Below the pieces are notes generated by a model, which was not told where the DNA came from, ran no database searches, and saw only the letters and a list, made by a program, of their open reading frames with translations. Position numbers and translations under genes: made by a program. DNA of 64,000 bases from Ipomoea triloba. Its lineage: Eukaryota > Streptophyta > Magnoliopsida > Solanales > Convolvulaceae. Positions 44,596 to 56,420 of the stretch are shown here, piece by piece; position 1 is the stretch's first letter, and each line of letters starts with the position of its first letter. The stretch covers positions 10,517,776 through 10,581,775 of the forward strand of contig NC_044925.1 in NCBI RefSeq assembly GCF_003576645.1, in the 5' to 3' direction.

Positions 44596-46060
44596 TTTAA
44601 ATATGACTTAATCCAAAGATATTACGAGGTAGTTCCCCACTTTCAATTTGTTGGATTATTTGAATACTCTCATTGTCAACAAATCCCCCAAGTAGTTAAT
44701 ATGATTGGCTTCAAACTATTTTTTTTATTTTTTCATGGTATTAATAAAATACTTGGTAAATAAATATATAACATTATTTTCTATTATAACTTTGATATTT
44801 AATTACAAGATAGTGTAAAAAGAACATAATGGACAATGTAATGAATTTCAATTGATGAAGTTGATTGTAAGAATCTTTGCATTGGAGAAAATAAAAACAA
44901 TATAACTAATGAAATTATTTATCTTATTTAATTTAATTTATTGATAATGAATAACTTTTTCAAATAAAGGCATTGTATACAAATAATTCTAAATTAAAGA
45001 AATACATATGTATCATTTTTTGTTGTACCTACTAATTTATTTAATTTAATTAGAGTAAAATAGAGTGAGAAACTTAATTATGCAAATTTGATTGGGATGG
45101 GGTTCAAACCTAAGACCTTTCTTATTGAAATCAATTAGTAAGTTAATAATTAAGGATAAATTTGAAAATCTCAATGAAAAATAAAAATCTACACAATCTA
45201 AACCATCCATTTGATTTAATAATTTGACAGTCATTTTTTTTCTCCATTATAGGCCTAACTTTTTTTTTTTTTACTATTATTAGTATAGTAGATTATAGGC
45301 CTAACTTTTTTTTAAAAGCTATTATTAATATAGTAGATAGTTGATAGTAGATTATGTTTTAAAGTAGCCTTACTAGTAATTTAATTTTTTTTCTAATTTT
45401 TTTTTATTTCTTTTAATTTTTAGTGGGTCCAAATCTACAAGATCTCAAAAAGTAAGTTTGTAAAAACAAAATACACCTTATATATATATATAAATCATAC
45501 CAAACAAAATTATCATTTATAAAATAAGTGAAATTATAATTTAACAAATAAATAATACGAAGTACTTAATTAATAAGTTTAAAAAAAATAACCGAACAAA
45601 GTTCAAGCGAAAATTAATTTTTAGGAGTATAGCAAAGCAAGTGAGATAAATAATGGTGATAAACAAATATTACCTAGATCAAACACCAAAATAAATGTAA
45701 TCCAAAAAAAATTAGTATTCAAAATTTTAAATTTTTATGAAATATTTTTGAAATTTAAATTTTTATATTATTATGAAATATTTTGAATATTATGACAGTT
45801 ACAAATATTCTAATAAATTCATCATTTTCCTATCAATTTTATCAAGTGTAATTCTAAAAATTAGTTAAAAATGATAGGTCCAATACAGGTCTTACTTTTT
45901 TTTTTTTTTTTGGAAAGGTTTATTAACTCTTTTTAATACGGTAGATTTACAACATTTTAAAAATTTAGAACATGTTTGTTCATTTTTACTTTTTAATTTG
46001 TAAAATAAAATGTTCTGTTCGATGTGGCACCTTTTCATTCGCTTAGACAGGTATGAAAGT
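44596..46060. other. AT-rich intergenic DNA upstream of OS-9
   Basis: No gene is seen. There is an imperfect direct duplication of TATAGGCCTAACTTTTTTTT with TATTATTA and TATAGTAGAT at about 45249-45344, and T-runs near 45897. The rest is simple AT-rich sequence. Confidence 0.6.
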
Positions 46061-46085
46061 TACACGTCACACTATAAATAACAAA
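46061..46085 (+). promoter_or_regulatory. Likely core promoter of the OS-9 gene
   Basis: TATAAAT lies at 46073-46079, about 150 bp before the start codon, which fits a transcription start near 46105. Just before it, TACACGTCAC (46061-46070) has an ACGT core; its reverse, TGACGTGT, resembles sites for bZIP factors that act in the unfolded-protein response. The assignment is by position and sequence only. Confidence 0.5.
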
Positions 46086-46224
46086 TTTTCTTATGCAATC
46101 GTCACTTCTACAACGGTGCTGTGAGATCCTCTGGTTCGCGAACCACCAACAGTCTTGTCGACTTCTCCTGCATCTTCTTCTACTGCGCTAGGGTTTACAT
46201 TCTGCAATTAGGAGACACATAAAG

Positions 46225-49200
46225 ATGAATTCCGCTTGGAGTTGTGTCTTGCTTTTGTCCTCCACACTCTTCTACGGCGTTGTTTTCGCCGATCAGATCT
46301 TCTCTGCTCATACAGGTTCCAAAATTTAATCTTGCAAACATTCTGTAATCTTTTGCTAATATATAGATATTTGTTTCGAAGAAAAGAAGAATTTTTGAAC
46401 TCCACTCATATTTTTGTTTTCGCTAAATTCCTGTCCATTGCTAGAGAAATACTATTATACATATTCAATTGTGTATTTGTATAAATAATAAGGTATTGCA
46501 TTCATCAATATGCATGAAATGTGTGTTATCCATGCAAGTACATTAGCACCTGGGAGTATTTGTGATGCAAGTACATTAGCACCTGAAGGCTGTGGAGCTA
46601 ACAATGGAATTTAAGATAGAGTTGATGTTGGTAGGATGACAAGAACTAGGGGTGCTTACTGTTAACATCAAGGTTTGGCCCTAGCTGCCTGATGGCTTAT
46701 GAAGATTTCACTTTAAAAGTCGTTTCCTATTTAGTTTTTTATCACTATAATAGAAGTGGTTTTGAAAGGATGAAGAATGCTTTTTCTCTATATTTTCAAT
46801 GCTTTAAATGAGGTAATTGCCTGATCCTAATGACTTAGACAAGCTAGACTAAAGGAATGTTTGGTGCTTGGAAATTGCTAACTGTTTATAAACAATGAAA
46901 TGCTAGGTAGAATTTGGAAAATTTGATGGTTTTATGCTTGAAGCCTTGAAACATTGGCATTACTGCACTAGCTCAAACACCAAATATATTTTACTCATCT
47001 ATTACTGCATTAGCTCAAACACCAAATATATTTTACTCATCTATTTATCAGTTGCATTGTGCAAGCCATTGTTTTGGCTAACTTTCAGGTGTTATGTCTA
47101 TGTTTCCCATTTTGATCAAATCTGGATATTTCATATTAAGTTACCTTGGATGGCCCAGATTTTATGATTTTCTGACCTTTAATGTCAGGAGGTACTCTTG
47201 GTCGAAGCTCTAAAGAACCTAAATACAAAATTGAATTTCATCCAGAAGACTCACCTTTTCTCCCTGTAAGTTCTACCAACTTGAATGTAGTAGATGCCAT
47301 TTTTGTCCTCTCAAAATTCTGATCTTTTAGATTATGGAGAAGTACAACCTTCCCATGACAGCATTTTTTTAAGAAAACTATATTACTGTGTCTTTTTAAC
47401 TGATCTGGTTATATGATGCATTAATGGATGGGTGAGTCTGAACATTTTGTTATACAGGATGATGATCAGGAAGCTGTTGTTATGCCAAATAAAAAAGGAG
47501 AGAAGTTTCTGTGTTTTCTACCCAAAGTGCATAATTCAAAAAGCAGTAAACTATTCAGTCATCAGAATACAAGCAACTTGATCTTGGAGACTGAGAAACA
47601 CATTAAACTAAAGACACCTGATGAGCTACTAGAAGTGCTCAAGGATATATGTCTTATCAGGGTTAGTATATTTAGAACGTCCCTCCTATCCCATAAGTGG
47701 GAAAAAGAGGAATTTTATCAAAAATGAAAAGGAATACCTTGATAGATGAACCAAGTTGTGAATTTAAAGGTATTTTCTCTGCAATTATGCATCTATTTTA
47801 TAACTTACATTGTCAAATTCTCCCAGCAAGAGGGATGGTGGTCATATGAATTTTGTTACCAGAAGAAGTTGCGACAAATTCATTTGGAGGATGAGAAGGT
47901 ATCTCTTCTTTTGCCTCTGAATGGTTCCCAAAGTAATAATTACATTTGTTCTTGAAATGGTTTTCCCAGCATTTCATCAGCAGAATTTCACACTTTACTA
48001 GCATGTGGTATAATGTAGAACTACTGCTTAAGTTTCTAATGTGCTTAGTGCCATAGCATTTCTGTTTGGAACCCCTTTTAGTGTTGTATTCTAGTTTTCT
48101 TCTTGGTGATTTGCACTCTTATTGAATCCTATTTGCTGCTTTTTGTTGTATTTATAACTAAATCCAAATCTGAGTTTCTTTGATACTGAATTCTATAGGT
48201 GGTTCAAGAATTTGTCTTGGGTTACTATGACAGTGAGGCTACAGCTGCTTCTAATGAGAACCGGTCTGATATTTCTACATTAAAAGATCCTCGCTCAAAA
48301 GATGCCTCACAAAGGTATGTATACAACAATAATGGGTGAACCAGGAGCTCGGTAAAAAAATTTATTTAGCGTATACATAGACCCTTAACATGAAGTTTAA
48401 TCTGAGGAACAGATTGCAACTGGTCTCAAGTATTTTCTTTGCCCCCAGGAATTATTTTTACTGATTAATTATGTATGCAGATATCACGCTCATCATTATA
48501 TAAATGGAACTACCTGTGATTTAACAAACCAGCCACGAGAAACAGAGGTATAAAGTTGATTTTCACATTGGTTTCTTATAAAAGTAGTATAGGTCAATAT
48601 TTATAACAGTTTTGCCTTCAGGTGCGATTTGTCTGCTCAGAGCCAAGAGCTATGATAAGTTCCATCACTGAGTTGTCCACCTGCAAGTATGCTCTCACGG
48701 TTCAATGCCCAACACTCTGCAAGCATCCGTATGCATCTCTTTCTTATTCTCAGTATCATGCATGCTACCACAGTTACACCTGTTCATATTGATTTACCTT
48801 TGATTAATGATATCCATTTGTTTTGTTATGATAGCAATAATATATGCCATAGATAACTTAGCCAGTTCTGGTTTGATTAATGATATCTGTTTGTTTTGTT
48901 TGGTTCAAAGGCCTAAACAAATAAGACATCTTTCTTTTGGGTGTGGATATAGAGGGGGTATGTGCATGGAGTTAAGTAGGGATGTCAATCGAGGCAGCCC
49001 ATTTGGTTTCAGGCTATTCAGACATCTTTCTATGTTTGGGCTTGAATTGCAAGGACTGCAGCTAGTAGCACTGGTTTGAAGGTTGAAACCCAACCAGGCT
49101 TACTGGTTTAAACCAGAGCCAGTTCTAAGTCTGCTCTGACCCACTTTAGGGGACTGGACATGGTCAAAGCCTATGTAAACTGGTCAGACCTGAGGAATTA

Positions 49201-51959
49201 CAAGGACTGCTGCTAGTGGCAATGATTTTCATGGTTTTAAAAATCGCTAGGCACTGCCCTATATAAAAAACAATACTATTTTAGAAAATAATAGCACTAA
49301 TGGAGGAAGACAGGAAGTCAGGAACATAAAGCATCAATAATAAATTAATTATTAAAATATACAATTCCGAGGACAACTATCAAGCTGCCAGCCATTAAAA
49401 TACTAGGGTTTTTAAATTTTTAACTGTAAAAGGCTAAAAACCAAGAGGAAATTAGCAAAGCTATACATGTCTGCTGCCACCTGGAATCTTGGGCGAGAAC
49501 TGCAAGATTGAGATTTGAGAATCAACAACAGCAAAGTCCATCGGTGAATGGTGTAGTTGTGTGGCTTGCAGAGTCGAGCATGATTGAACAGTGAATCAGC
49601 AGTGGTGTCTCAGGCTCTCAACTGCTGTGATTGTGCGGCGATGGTGGTGTGCTGTTGCAATTGAATGGCTGTTTGCTGGGATGAAGGACAGGCTGTGCTG
49701 TGATTCTTCAATTCCGACCGTGATCTGTGGACTGCTGCAAAGGTGAATCTGAGCGAAACAAACCTAAAATAAAAATTGGCCGAGTAGGACGGTTACACCT
49801 AGTAGTCAGCTTAGTTAGCTGACTACCTAAAATGGTGAGTTTTGCCTAATTTGGTTCTGCCTAGGGACGCGTAGGCCAAGTTTTACAACACTGATGATTT
49901 GAAACCCAACCAGGCTGACTGGTTTAAACCAGAGCAGTTCTAAGTCTGATCTGATCCCCTTTAGGGGACCAGACAATGTCAAAGCCTATGTAAACTGGCC
50001 AAACCTGGGAAATTGAGCAGAACTGGTTTCCCGCTAACTTGAAAATTCATTGATCACCATGATAGTATCTAAACCTTGATCTTCACCAATCAAGTTATTT
50101 TACTTCATTCTATCCCATTTGTTTATGTTGAGTTCAGAGAAGGAAAGGAGCATATTTTTATTTACAAGTCTGATCTTATCTCCTTTAGGGGACTGGACAT
50201 TGTCAAAGCATATGTAAACTGGCCAAGCCTAGGAAATTGGGCAGAACTGGTTTCCAGCTAACTCTTGAACTCATTCACACCATGATAGTATCTAAACCTT
50301 GACCTTCACCAATCAAGTTTTCTTCATTCTATCCCATTTGTTTGTGTTGAATTCAGAGAAGAAAGGAGCACTTTTTATTTCATGTATAAAACTAGAGGAC
50401 GTGTGCATGCAAACACATATATATATACTAGTAGCAAAAGATATCTAAGGTTTCCAACTTAGGGAAAGCCTATAACCCTTCATATTTCTACAAATGCTTG
50501 TCAGTTGAATTTCCTCGCGCATTTTTCAACAGTTTGAGATGTGAAACAGGGAAATGGAATGTAGTTAAATCATAATGTGGAAATTTTGATTCAAAGTTAC
50601 ATCCGACACCAAATGCTGGAGATCATCATTGTTATGCTCACCACCTTTATCATGGTCTTTGACCTTGATCTTTATGTAATCATCTGATGATATGAAGACT
50701 TCTCTTCCTTTTCTCCATGAACCAATTCGCAGGGGACTAGGAGAGACCAAGTTTTGGAGTCCTCATCTATGTTGTGAATTTGTGAAATATTGTACACGTT
50801 TTGGCTGTGTTTGAATGTGATCTGCTGCGAGCTAGGTGAACCTTTTGCTAGTGATGATGTAGTAAAAGAAACACACACAGCTAATGACAAAGGAGAACAT
50901 ATCTGAGCTTTTACACAAGGAATCTCCATCACCTGTAGCTATGTACTGTAACCAAACCGGTAGAACTGCTTACCAAGTTACCAGTAGCCGCTTGGTCTTT
51001 GTGTGGCTTAGGTTATAAGAACACTGGCTTTAAGTAGATTCTATGATCACTTGAGATGTCATGTAGTTAATATAAATGCTGATTAAGAGAAGTTCATAAA
51101 ATTTTGGCTATTCCAACATTCTTCTCCATTCTGAATTTAATGCATTTCTTTAGCCCCACCTCAGAAAGGTTCTTTCATGCAAATTGTGTGAATATGGAGT
51201 ACAGAATTAATATAGTACGCTAAGAAACATCAGTTAATAATATTATTTTTTCTGGCACTATACTTTTTCTCCATTCTGAATTTATTGCATTTCTCTGACC
51301 CCACCTCAGGAAAGTTCTTCCTTGCAAATTATGTGAATATGGAGTATACAATTAGTTGATGTCGCAGAATGCGCTAGGCACTAGTGGGGTGCCCCTAGAG
51401 CGCCTAGGCGGTCAAGTAATCCGAGTATATCATCTTCACTTTTCCCACTCAGGACTAGGAGTTCTTAAACTGTTATAATTCCCAAACTAGTCAACTGCAT
51501 ATGTTAGGTGGTTAGTTGCCTAGTTAAGCGCCGACTCGGCCGAGTTAGGCGCCTAGTCGGCCGACTAAGCCGCCTAGGCCGATTTTTACAACATTGAATT
51601 TATTAGTATAGTATTCTAAAAAACATCATTTGATAATAGTATTTTTGCTGGCACTATACTAATGCTATTTTTATGCTATTCTTAGACCCTCTGGATATTA
51701 TGAATTGGTCTTTAACTCTTTATGTACATTTTCTTGCAATACACAACATTTCTCCAGTTTCCCTGACAGTCTATTTTATTTTCATGGCAGACTCTTTCAG
51801 GAAGAAAGGCCAGTGTGGCATACCATTAACTGCAACGTGCTTCCTAAAGATTACAAAGAAATGAAGGTGCAGCAAGAAAATTTTGGAGGAGAAAAAATTA
51901 GGATGGTAACAGAGCTCGAGTATCCCCCTACTTTTGATTCGGAGGAATATGCAACATGA
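46225..51959 (+). CDS. OS9: OS-9 homologue, ER lectin of glycoprotein quality control (eight exons)
   Basis: The exons are 46225-46315, 47189-47265, 47458-47661, 47827-47898, 48199-48314, 48481-48547, 48622-48728 and 51791-51959. All introns are GT-AG and phases agree, giving 903 nt and 300 residues. Residues 1-22 are a signal peptide (ending YGVVFA). The mannose-6-phosphate receptor homology domain follows, with EGWWSYEFCYQKKLRQIH, VRFVCSE and ITELSTCKYALTVQC, which include the Trp pair, Gln, Arg, Glu and Tyr used to bind mannose. NGTT is a possible glycosylation site. In plants OS-9 recognises trimmed glycans on misfolded proteins and hands them to the Hrd1-Sel1 (EBS5) complex for ER-associated degradation. 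Length matches the Arabidopsis protein (about 280 residues). The gene appears intact. The 3.1-kb last intron is swollen by repeats. Confidence 0.93.
49075..50380. repeat. Three direct repeat copies in the last OS-9 intron
   Basis: Copies at about 49075-49235, 49893-50160 and 50164-50380 share CAACCAGGCT, CTGGTTTAAACCAGAG, CTTTAGGGGA and GTCAAAGC-TATGTAAACTGG. The last two are in tandem with a period near 224 bp. Copies 1 and 2 are separated by the element at about 49247-49887. The repeats do not code for protein. Confidence 0.75.
49247..49887. mobile_element. Small hAT-like element in the OS-9 intron
   Basis: It interrupts the direct repeat and is flanked by ATGATTT on both sides (7-8-bp duplication). 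The ends are poor inverted repeats: CATGGTTTTAAAAATCGCTAGGCA, and reversed CAGTGTTGTAAAAC with CCTAGGCA. A relative lies at about 51358-51596 with GCGCTAGGC and GCCTAGGCCGATTTTTACAAC ends. No transposase is seen. Confidence 0.5.
51358..51596. mobile_element. Second small element of the same family, near the last OS-9 exon
   Basis: About 240 bp with ends of the GCGCTAGGC and GCCTAGGCCGATTTTTACAAC type and GC-rich GCCGACT/AGTCGGC inverted words inside. Its end lies about 195 bp before exon 8. Target duplication is unclear. Confidence 0.45.
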
Positions 51960-52349
51960 AAAGTTTTTAGCATGCTCTGCTCTGGAAAGAATCTTTCACT
52001 AATCAATGCCAATCTTTTTAGTTCAAATTTGCTCTAAATTTTGTTATTTTCTCCATCCATAACCTTTTCCTCTTCCCTTACATGTATAGAGTGTAGGGAA
52101 CAGTATGAAAGACAACCAAATTCACTAATCTATTCTACTTGTCAATTTATGGTTGTGAAGATCGTCCTCATATTATGGTGCATATAATCTCTTAGTCCCT
52201 GCACATTATGTTTGGTACAACAAAAGATGTTCGTCGTGTCAATATGAATATCCACAGCAATTTCCATGAATAATTGTTGTTTTGGTATTTCAATATTCAT
52301 TATGATTATGAAGTCAGTAGCCATAGGTCCTTGAAGTAAATACCCATTT

Positions 52350-52402
<53 letters not shown>

Positions 52403-53489
52403 TCTTCAGAGCAAGAAGTATTTATTTTTATTTATTGGAAAAAGGTTTAAATTAACAATTGAATTGAATTATACATGAAAATGAAATTGGGTCATTCAAC
52501 TTAAAAAAATAAATAAATATAATTCACATCTTGAACAAGTCATTGGGTTAAAAGTGACGAGTTGTTGAGACGACGATTCTTAGTAGACCTTAATGTTGGT
52601 ATTAACAGTTAAGTGGTACCTTTGTCTAAGAACCTTAATGTTGTTGATATGGATTAAATCCTCCTGTATTCATACATATAACCATACTAGTTTTTTCTAC
52701 GCGCGAAGACTTGTGCCCAATATTTAAACCCAATTAGTAAATAATTTTGAAATAAATATAATGCATTTTTTTTTTAGTTAGCGAAATTTCATAGATATTC
52801 GAGTAAAATTTTTGTTGTGTATGTATTTGAAATTAATACAAGAAATTCAAATTCATTGTGATGAATATATTCCACTGTGATTTTAAGGGTACTCAACGTT
52901 GTATTACAATATTTTTGTCTTTGAAAATGAATAAAATTTGTTTAAATATAGTCTTCTTTTTTTCTTTTTTTCTTTTTGAGAAAGAATATAGTCTTCTTCT
53001 AATTAGAGATATATCCCTTATAAATTCATATTCATATTCATATACGGATATACATAATACTTGATTTCAACTATCTCAATTCAACAACTTCCACAGATTG
53101 ATATCCAAAAATCTTGTCTCAATTCAATTGCAAATGCATTATGTTGCTGCTCATTTATAATATTAATATTTTTAAATAATAGTGTGTTTATATATTAATA
53201 TATATATTAATATTATTGAAGTAAGAATTATAGAAATGATAAATTATTAAATATAACTATGGTAATATTTAATTAAAATATAAATGAATTCAAACTTACC
53301 ATTGAAGAATGTAAGAAAACATATTGTGTATGCATGTGCATGGTAATTATAATGTGGAGAGATAACAGAAATTATAACGGTAGGGATATTTCTGTCCAAA
53401 AAATTATGTAGTACAACTTTTATAGCATAAGTTACAACAAAAATTAACGGAAAAAACGGACATAAACCAGGGGTATAACTTGGATTGAG
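51960..53489. other. 3' flank of OS-9 and AT-rich DNA
   Basis: The OS-9 3' untranslated region is expected in the first few hundred bases; I could not fix a polyadenylation site. A TA microsatellite occupies 52355-52401. The rest is AT-rich and holds no gene I can support. Confidence 0.6.
52355..52401. repeat. TA dinucleotide microsatellite
   Basis: About 23 uninterrupted TA units. Confidence 0.95.
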
Positions 53490-54830
53490 ACTTATTATGT
53501 TTTTAGATATGTAAAGTATGAAGTAAAATGCAGGAATTTAGGCCAAATCATCTCCTTTATTAATTAATCTTCAGTCCTCTAAAGAGCAAAGAGAGCTAGG
53601 CCTTTGTAGTGTCTTTAGAGAGAAGAAGAGAAAGGCAAAAGTCCCTTCACCTGATGGGTTAGTGCCTCTTTATAGGCCCATCCCTATACAATACACCGAA
53701 CATATGTATAACGTATTTAGGGTCGTATACCCGGGTATATTCCCTATCAACTAGCCCCCCAGTCCGAGCCCTGATGTCGAGTCAACAAGGAAGGGGTCGG
53801 GTTGGAAGACTGGCCTTACGGTCCGCGACTCACACTAGTTGCCTCGTTAAAAACCTTGGGCTAAGAAAAAACCCAGTGGGAAAAAATCCTAGCCAAGGAA
53901 AAAAGAGCACAACTTTGAGCGCCAACGAGGAAGAGTTCAAGCTAGGGAAACTGATCGTATAGTCTGCGACCTGTGCTGGTTGCCTCGTTAAAAACCTTAA
54001 CTAAGAAAAAACCCAGCGGGAAAAAATCTTAGCTTAAGGAAAAAAGAGCACAACCTTAAGTACAGTCTTTTGGACTATAAGGGTCGTCCGAACTCTACCG
54101 ATCTTAGGGATCGGATTTTACCAATCAAGGGATTCGAGTTGCCCGGGGCGGAATGCCGACCTGGCGGGCTGAATTGCCTACCTCGTAGAGTTTAATGTCG
54201 GGATATGAACTCGGAGTCACCGTGCCGATGGTGGCAATGCCGCCGACCAGATCAGACTTAAAGCGCCGGTGGTGGTAATGCCGACCTAACCGAGCTTTAC
54301 TGCCTACAATGTAGGACTTATGCCGAGATATTGTGTCGGGCTTATCGTGTGAATGCCAACCTAATCGGGCCAGTGGTGGTAGTGCCGACCTAACCGAACT
54401 TAGCACACAACGAATCTATATACATGGTTGTGTACAATTTACAAAGCAAAGTAAACGAGGGTAATTCTTCCTCGTTGGTGCAAAGAGTGTAGTTTTTTCC
54501 GACTTTTCGGTCGTAGCGTTTTTTTCAACCGCCGTCGTAATAGATTGGTTCGAGGACCAAGCGGGCACCTTACTCCCGTTGCGTTTTTTCCGACCGCCGT
54601 CATAGCGTTTTTCCCGACCGCCGTCGTGATTCATTATACCGAGATCTGACATCGGGATTACAATGTCGGTGGTGGATAGACCAACCTAACCGGACTTATT
54701 TACATTTAATTGCTAGTACATTTTTCTAAGGTACAAAACTATAGCTATACAATTTTTACAATGTGATATTACACAAAAATAAAATAAAATAAAATTATAG
54801 GCTACAAAAGTTTTGCTCTAGGCATTTTCC
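53490..54830. repeat. Ty3/gypsy (TAT-like) LTR sequence, inverted relative to 56009-56420
   Basis: 53500-53870 matches the reverse of 56009-56420, for example CTATCAACTAGCCCCCCAGT, GCGACTCAC and TTGCCTCGTTAAAAACCTTG. The piece continues with two copies of AAGAAAAAACCCAG-GGGAAAAAAT and AAGGAAAAAAGAGCACAAC (53860-54055) and then GC-rich words such as GTGGTAATGCCGACCTAA. No frame is open over a useful length. Borders are approximate. Confidence 0.65.
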
Positions 54831-55988
54831 ACTATTTTGCTCAAAGCTGCCAGCTTTTGAGAGGTCCAACGAGATCACCACCACTATTGACCCATCCAAA
54901 TCCATGCAATCCAAGTGTCCACTACCGAACTTGCAGCCATGCCCACCGCCTGTATCCACCACTAACATGAATGTCGCCCATATCCACCAACCAAAGAAGA
55001 CTGCCAAGGAATACCCACAGCAGGTGGCGGTGACGGAGAGAGAGGGAGGGGACGATGGTGGTGGCGGCGAAGCAGCTTCCTCCGGCGAACATCGTGGATG
55101 GCGATGGTGGTCGGGCGAAGCTTAGCAGACCAACCGCCCATCCTCATTTCTTCTTTTTGCTTTTATGTTTTTCCCAAGCCACTTCCAGCTTTAGCTTTCA
55201 TTTTCTTCTTCAAATTGGTTGCCACTTACACTCCCAATACTCCAGCCCACCTTCAGTTCTTGAATTATATTCCTTTTGCATGCAATCCAAGTGGCAAGCC
55301 AAATCTCATTGCTTTTGCTTTCTGGTGTATACGCCTCCCAGAGACGCGCATTGGCTGTCAAACATATTGGAGCAGAGAGAGGATGACGGTGGAGGTTGTT
55401 GTAGTTCGCCGTGGCTAAGAGACGTGGGGTCTCCGCTTCATGGTAGCAGCGGGGTAGTACGTTCAGGGATGGTTGTGGATGCGGTGATCGACAGTCGAGC
55501 ATCATCAGTTTGCTTATAGTTGCGGATTTGAGTTAAAAATTAGCCTGCCTGCATCAGTTTTGGCGGATCCAGCACTCGCCAACGATTTGAAGGTGAATAG
55601 TCACCGAGGTCGTGGCAGTGGAGGATTGCAACTGTGGCAGCGCCAAGATGCGGCAACGGCTAGGCTCCCAGCGGTGGCGTTGATGGTGAGCTTTCTTGGA
55701 TCGGAAAAGGGGTTTTTTTTTGTCCCTAAAGTCACCGTTTTCGCTGCTACTCCTTGTATGCACTCCAGCCATTTTAGGTTCTTTCCTATCTCTCTGCATG
55801 CATCCAGAATTTGTTGTTAGTGCTTCTACAGTGAGGGATGCCATGAGAATCGCGTGGTTGTCCGGGTATTAGGGCTAAGATCCCATCGGAGACAAAAGAT
55901 TGATCTCTGATAAGCTGGTTCATGGGAACAATATCTTCTGTTGAGCTCGAGAAAATGCGAATCGGAAACGGGGCCTTTTGTTGCGGAC
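54831..55988. other. Unassigned sequence between the two LTR regions
   Basis: Mixed-composition DNA richer in GC than its surroundings. Several open stretches of 70-150 codons occur on both strands (for example 55055-55519 plus, 55554-55844 minus) but none resembles a known protein, and they overlap each other. 55700-55988 may be the leader of the minus-strand element whose primer site is at 55989-56006. Confidence 0.4.
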
Positions 55989-56006
55989 TTCCCACAGATG
56001 GCGCCA
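55989..56006 (-). other. Primer binding site of a TAT-like element
   Basis: TGGCGCCATCTGTGGGAAG on the minus strand is close to the TGGCGCCGTCTGTGGGAA primer site common in TAT/Ogre elements. It lies two bases from the LTR end at 56009. Confidence 0.7.
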
Positions 56007-56008
56007 TT

Positions 56009-56420
56009 TGATAAGGATTAATTTCTTAGCCCAAGGTTTTTAACGAGGCAACTAACGTGAGTCGCGAACGGTAAGGGCAGTCTTCCAGCCCGACCCTTCC
56101 CTTGTTTGACTCGACGTCAGGGCTCGGACTGGGGGGCTAGTTGATAGGGAATATACTCCGGGGATACGGCCCTATGAGTACTATACGTATGGCGGGCGTA
56201 TTTTACTATAAAAGGGACTTGGGCCCTTGTTGTTGGGGACTTTTTTCCTCTCTCCACTCTCTCTCTCTAAAGAAGACTCCAAGGCCATTCTCCCTACTCT
56301 CTCTACATTACTGAAGAATAAGGAATAAAGAGTGGATTTTGGCCTAAATTCTTCCCTGGATTTCATACTTTACATACACTTGTAGTACACTGGGATACTT
56401 TGAGGAATTAATCCTAATCA
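56009..56420 (-). repeat. LTR of a TAT-like Ty3/gypsy element
   Basis: 412 bp, opening TGATAAGGATTAATT and ending AATTAATCCTAATCA on the plus strand. On the minus strand it ends next to the primer site, so it is a 5' LTR. The matching 3' LTR in the same orientation is not present in the window; the similar sequence at 53500-53870 is inverted. Confidence 0.75.

Noticed and set aside
45046..45234. A 62-codon minus-strand frame
   Set aside because: AT-rich, without domain, repeat or splice context; likely chance.
48960..49080. A hAT terminus (TAGGGATGTCAAT near 48978)
   Set aside because: The start resembles hAT ends, but no inverse partner or 8-bp duplication was found.
52684..52715. A second Helitron 3' end (ACTAGTTTTTTCTACGCGCG in reverse)
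   Set aside because: CTAG is present but no good hairpin forms at the right distance.
54416..55519. Open frames of 70-150 codons on both strands
   Set aside because: They overlap each other, have skewed composition from GC-rich repeats, and match no family that I can recognise.
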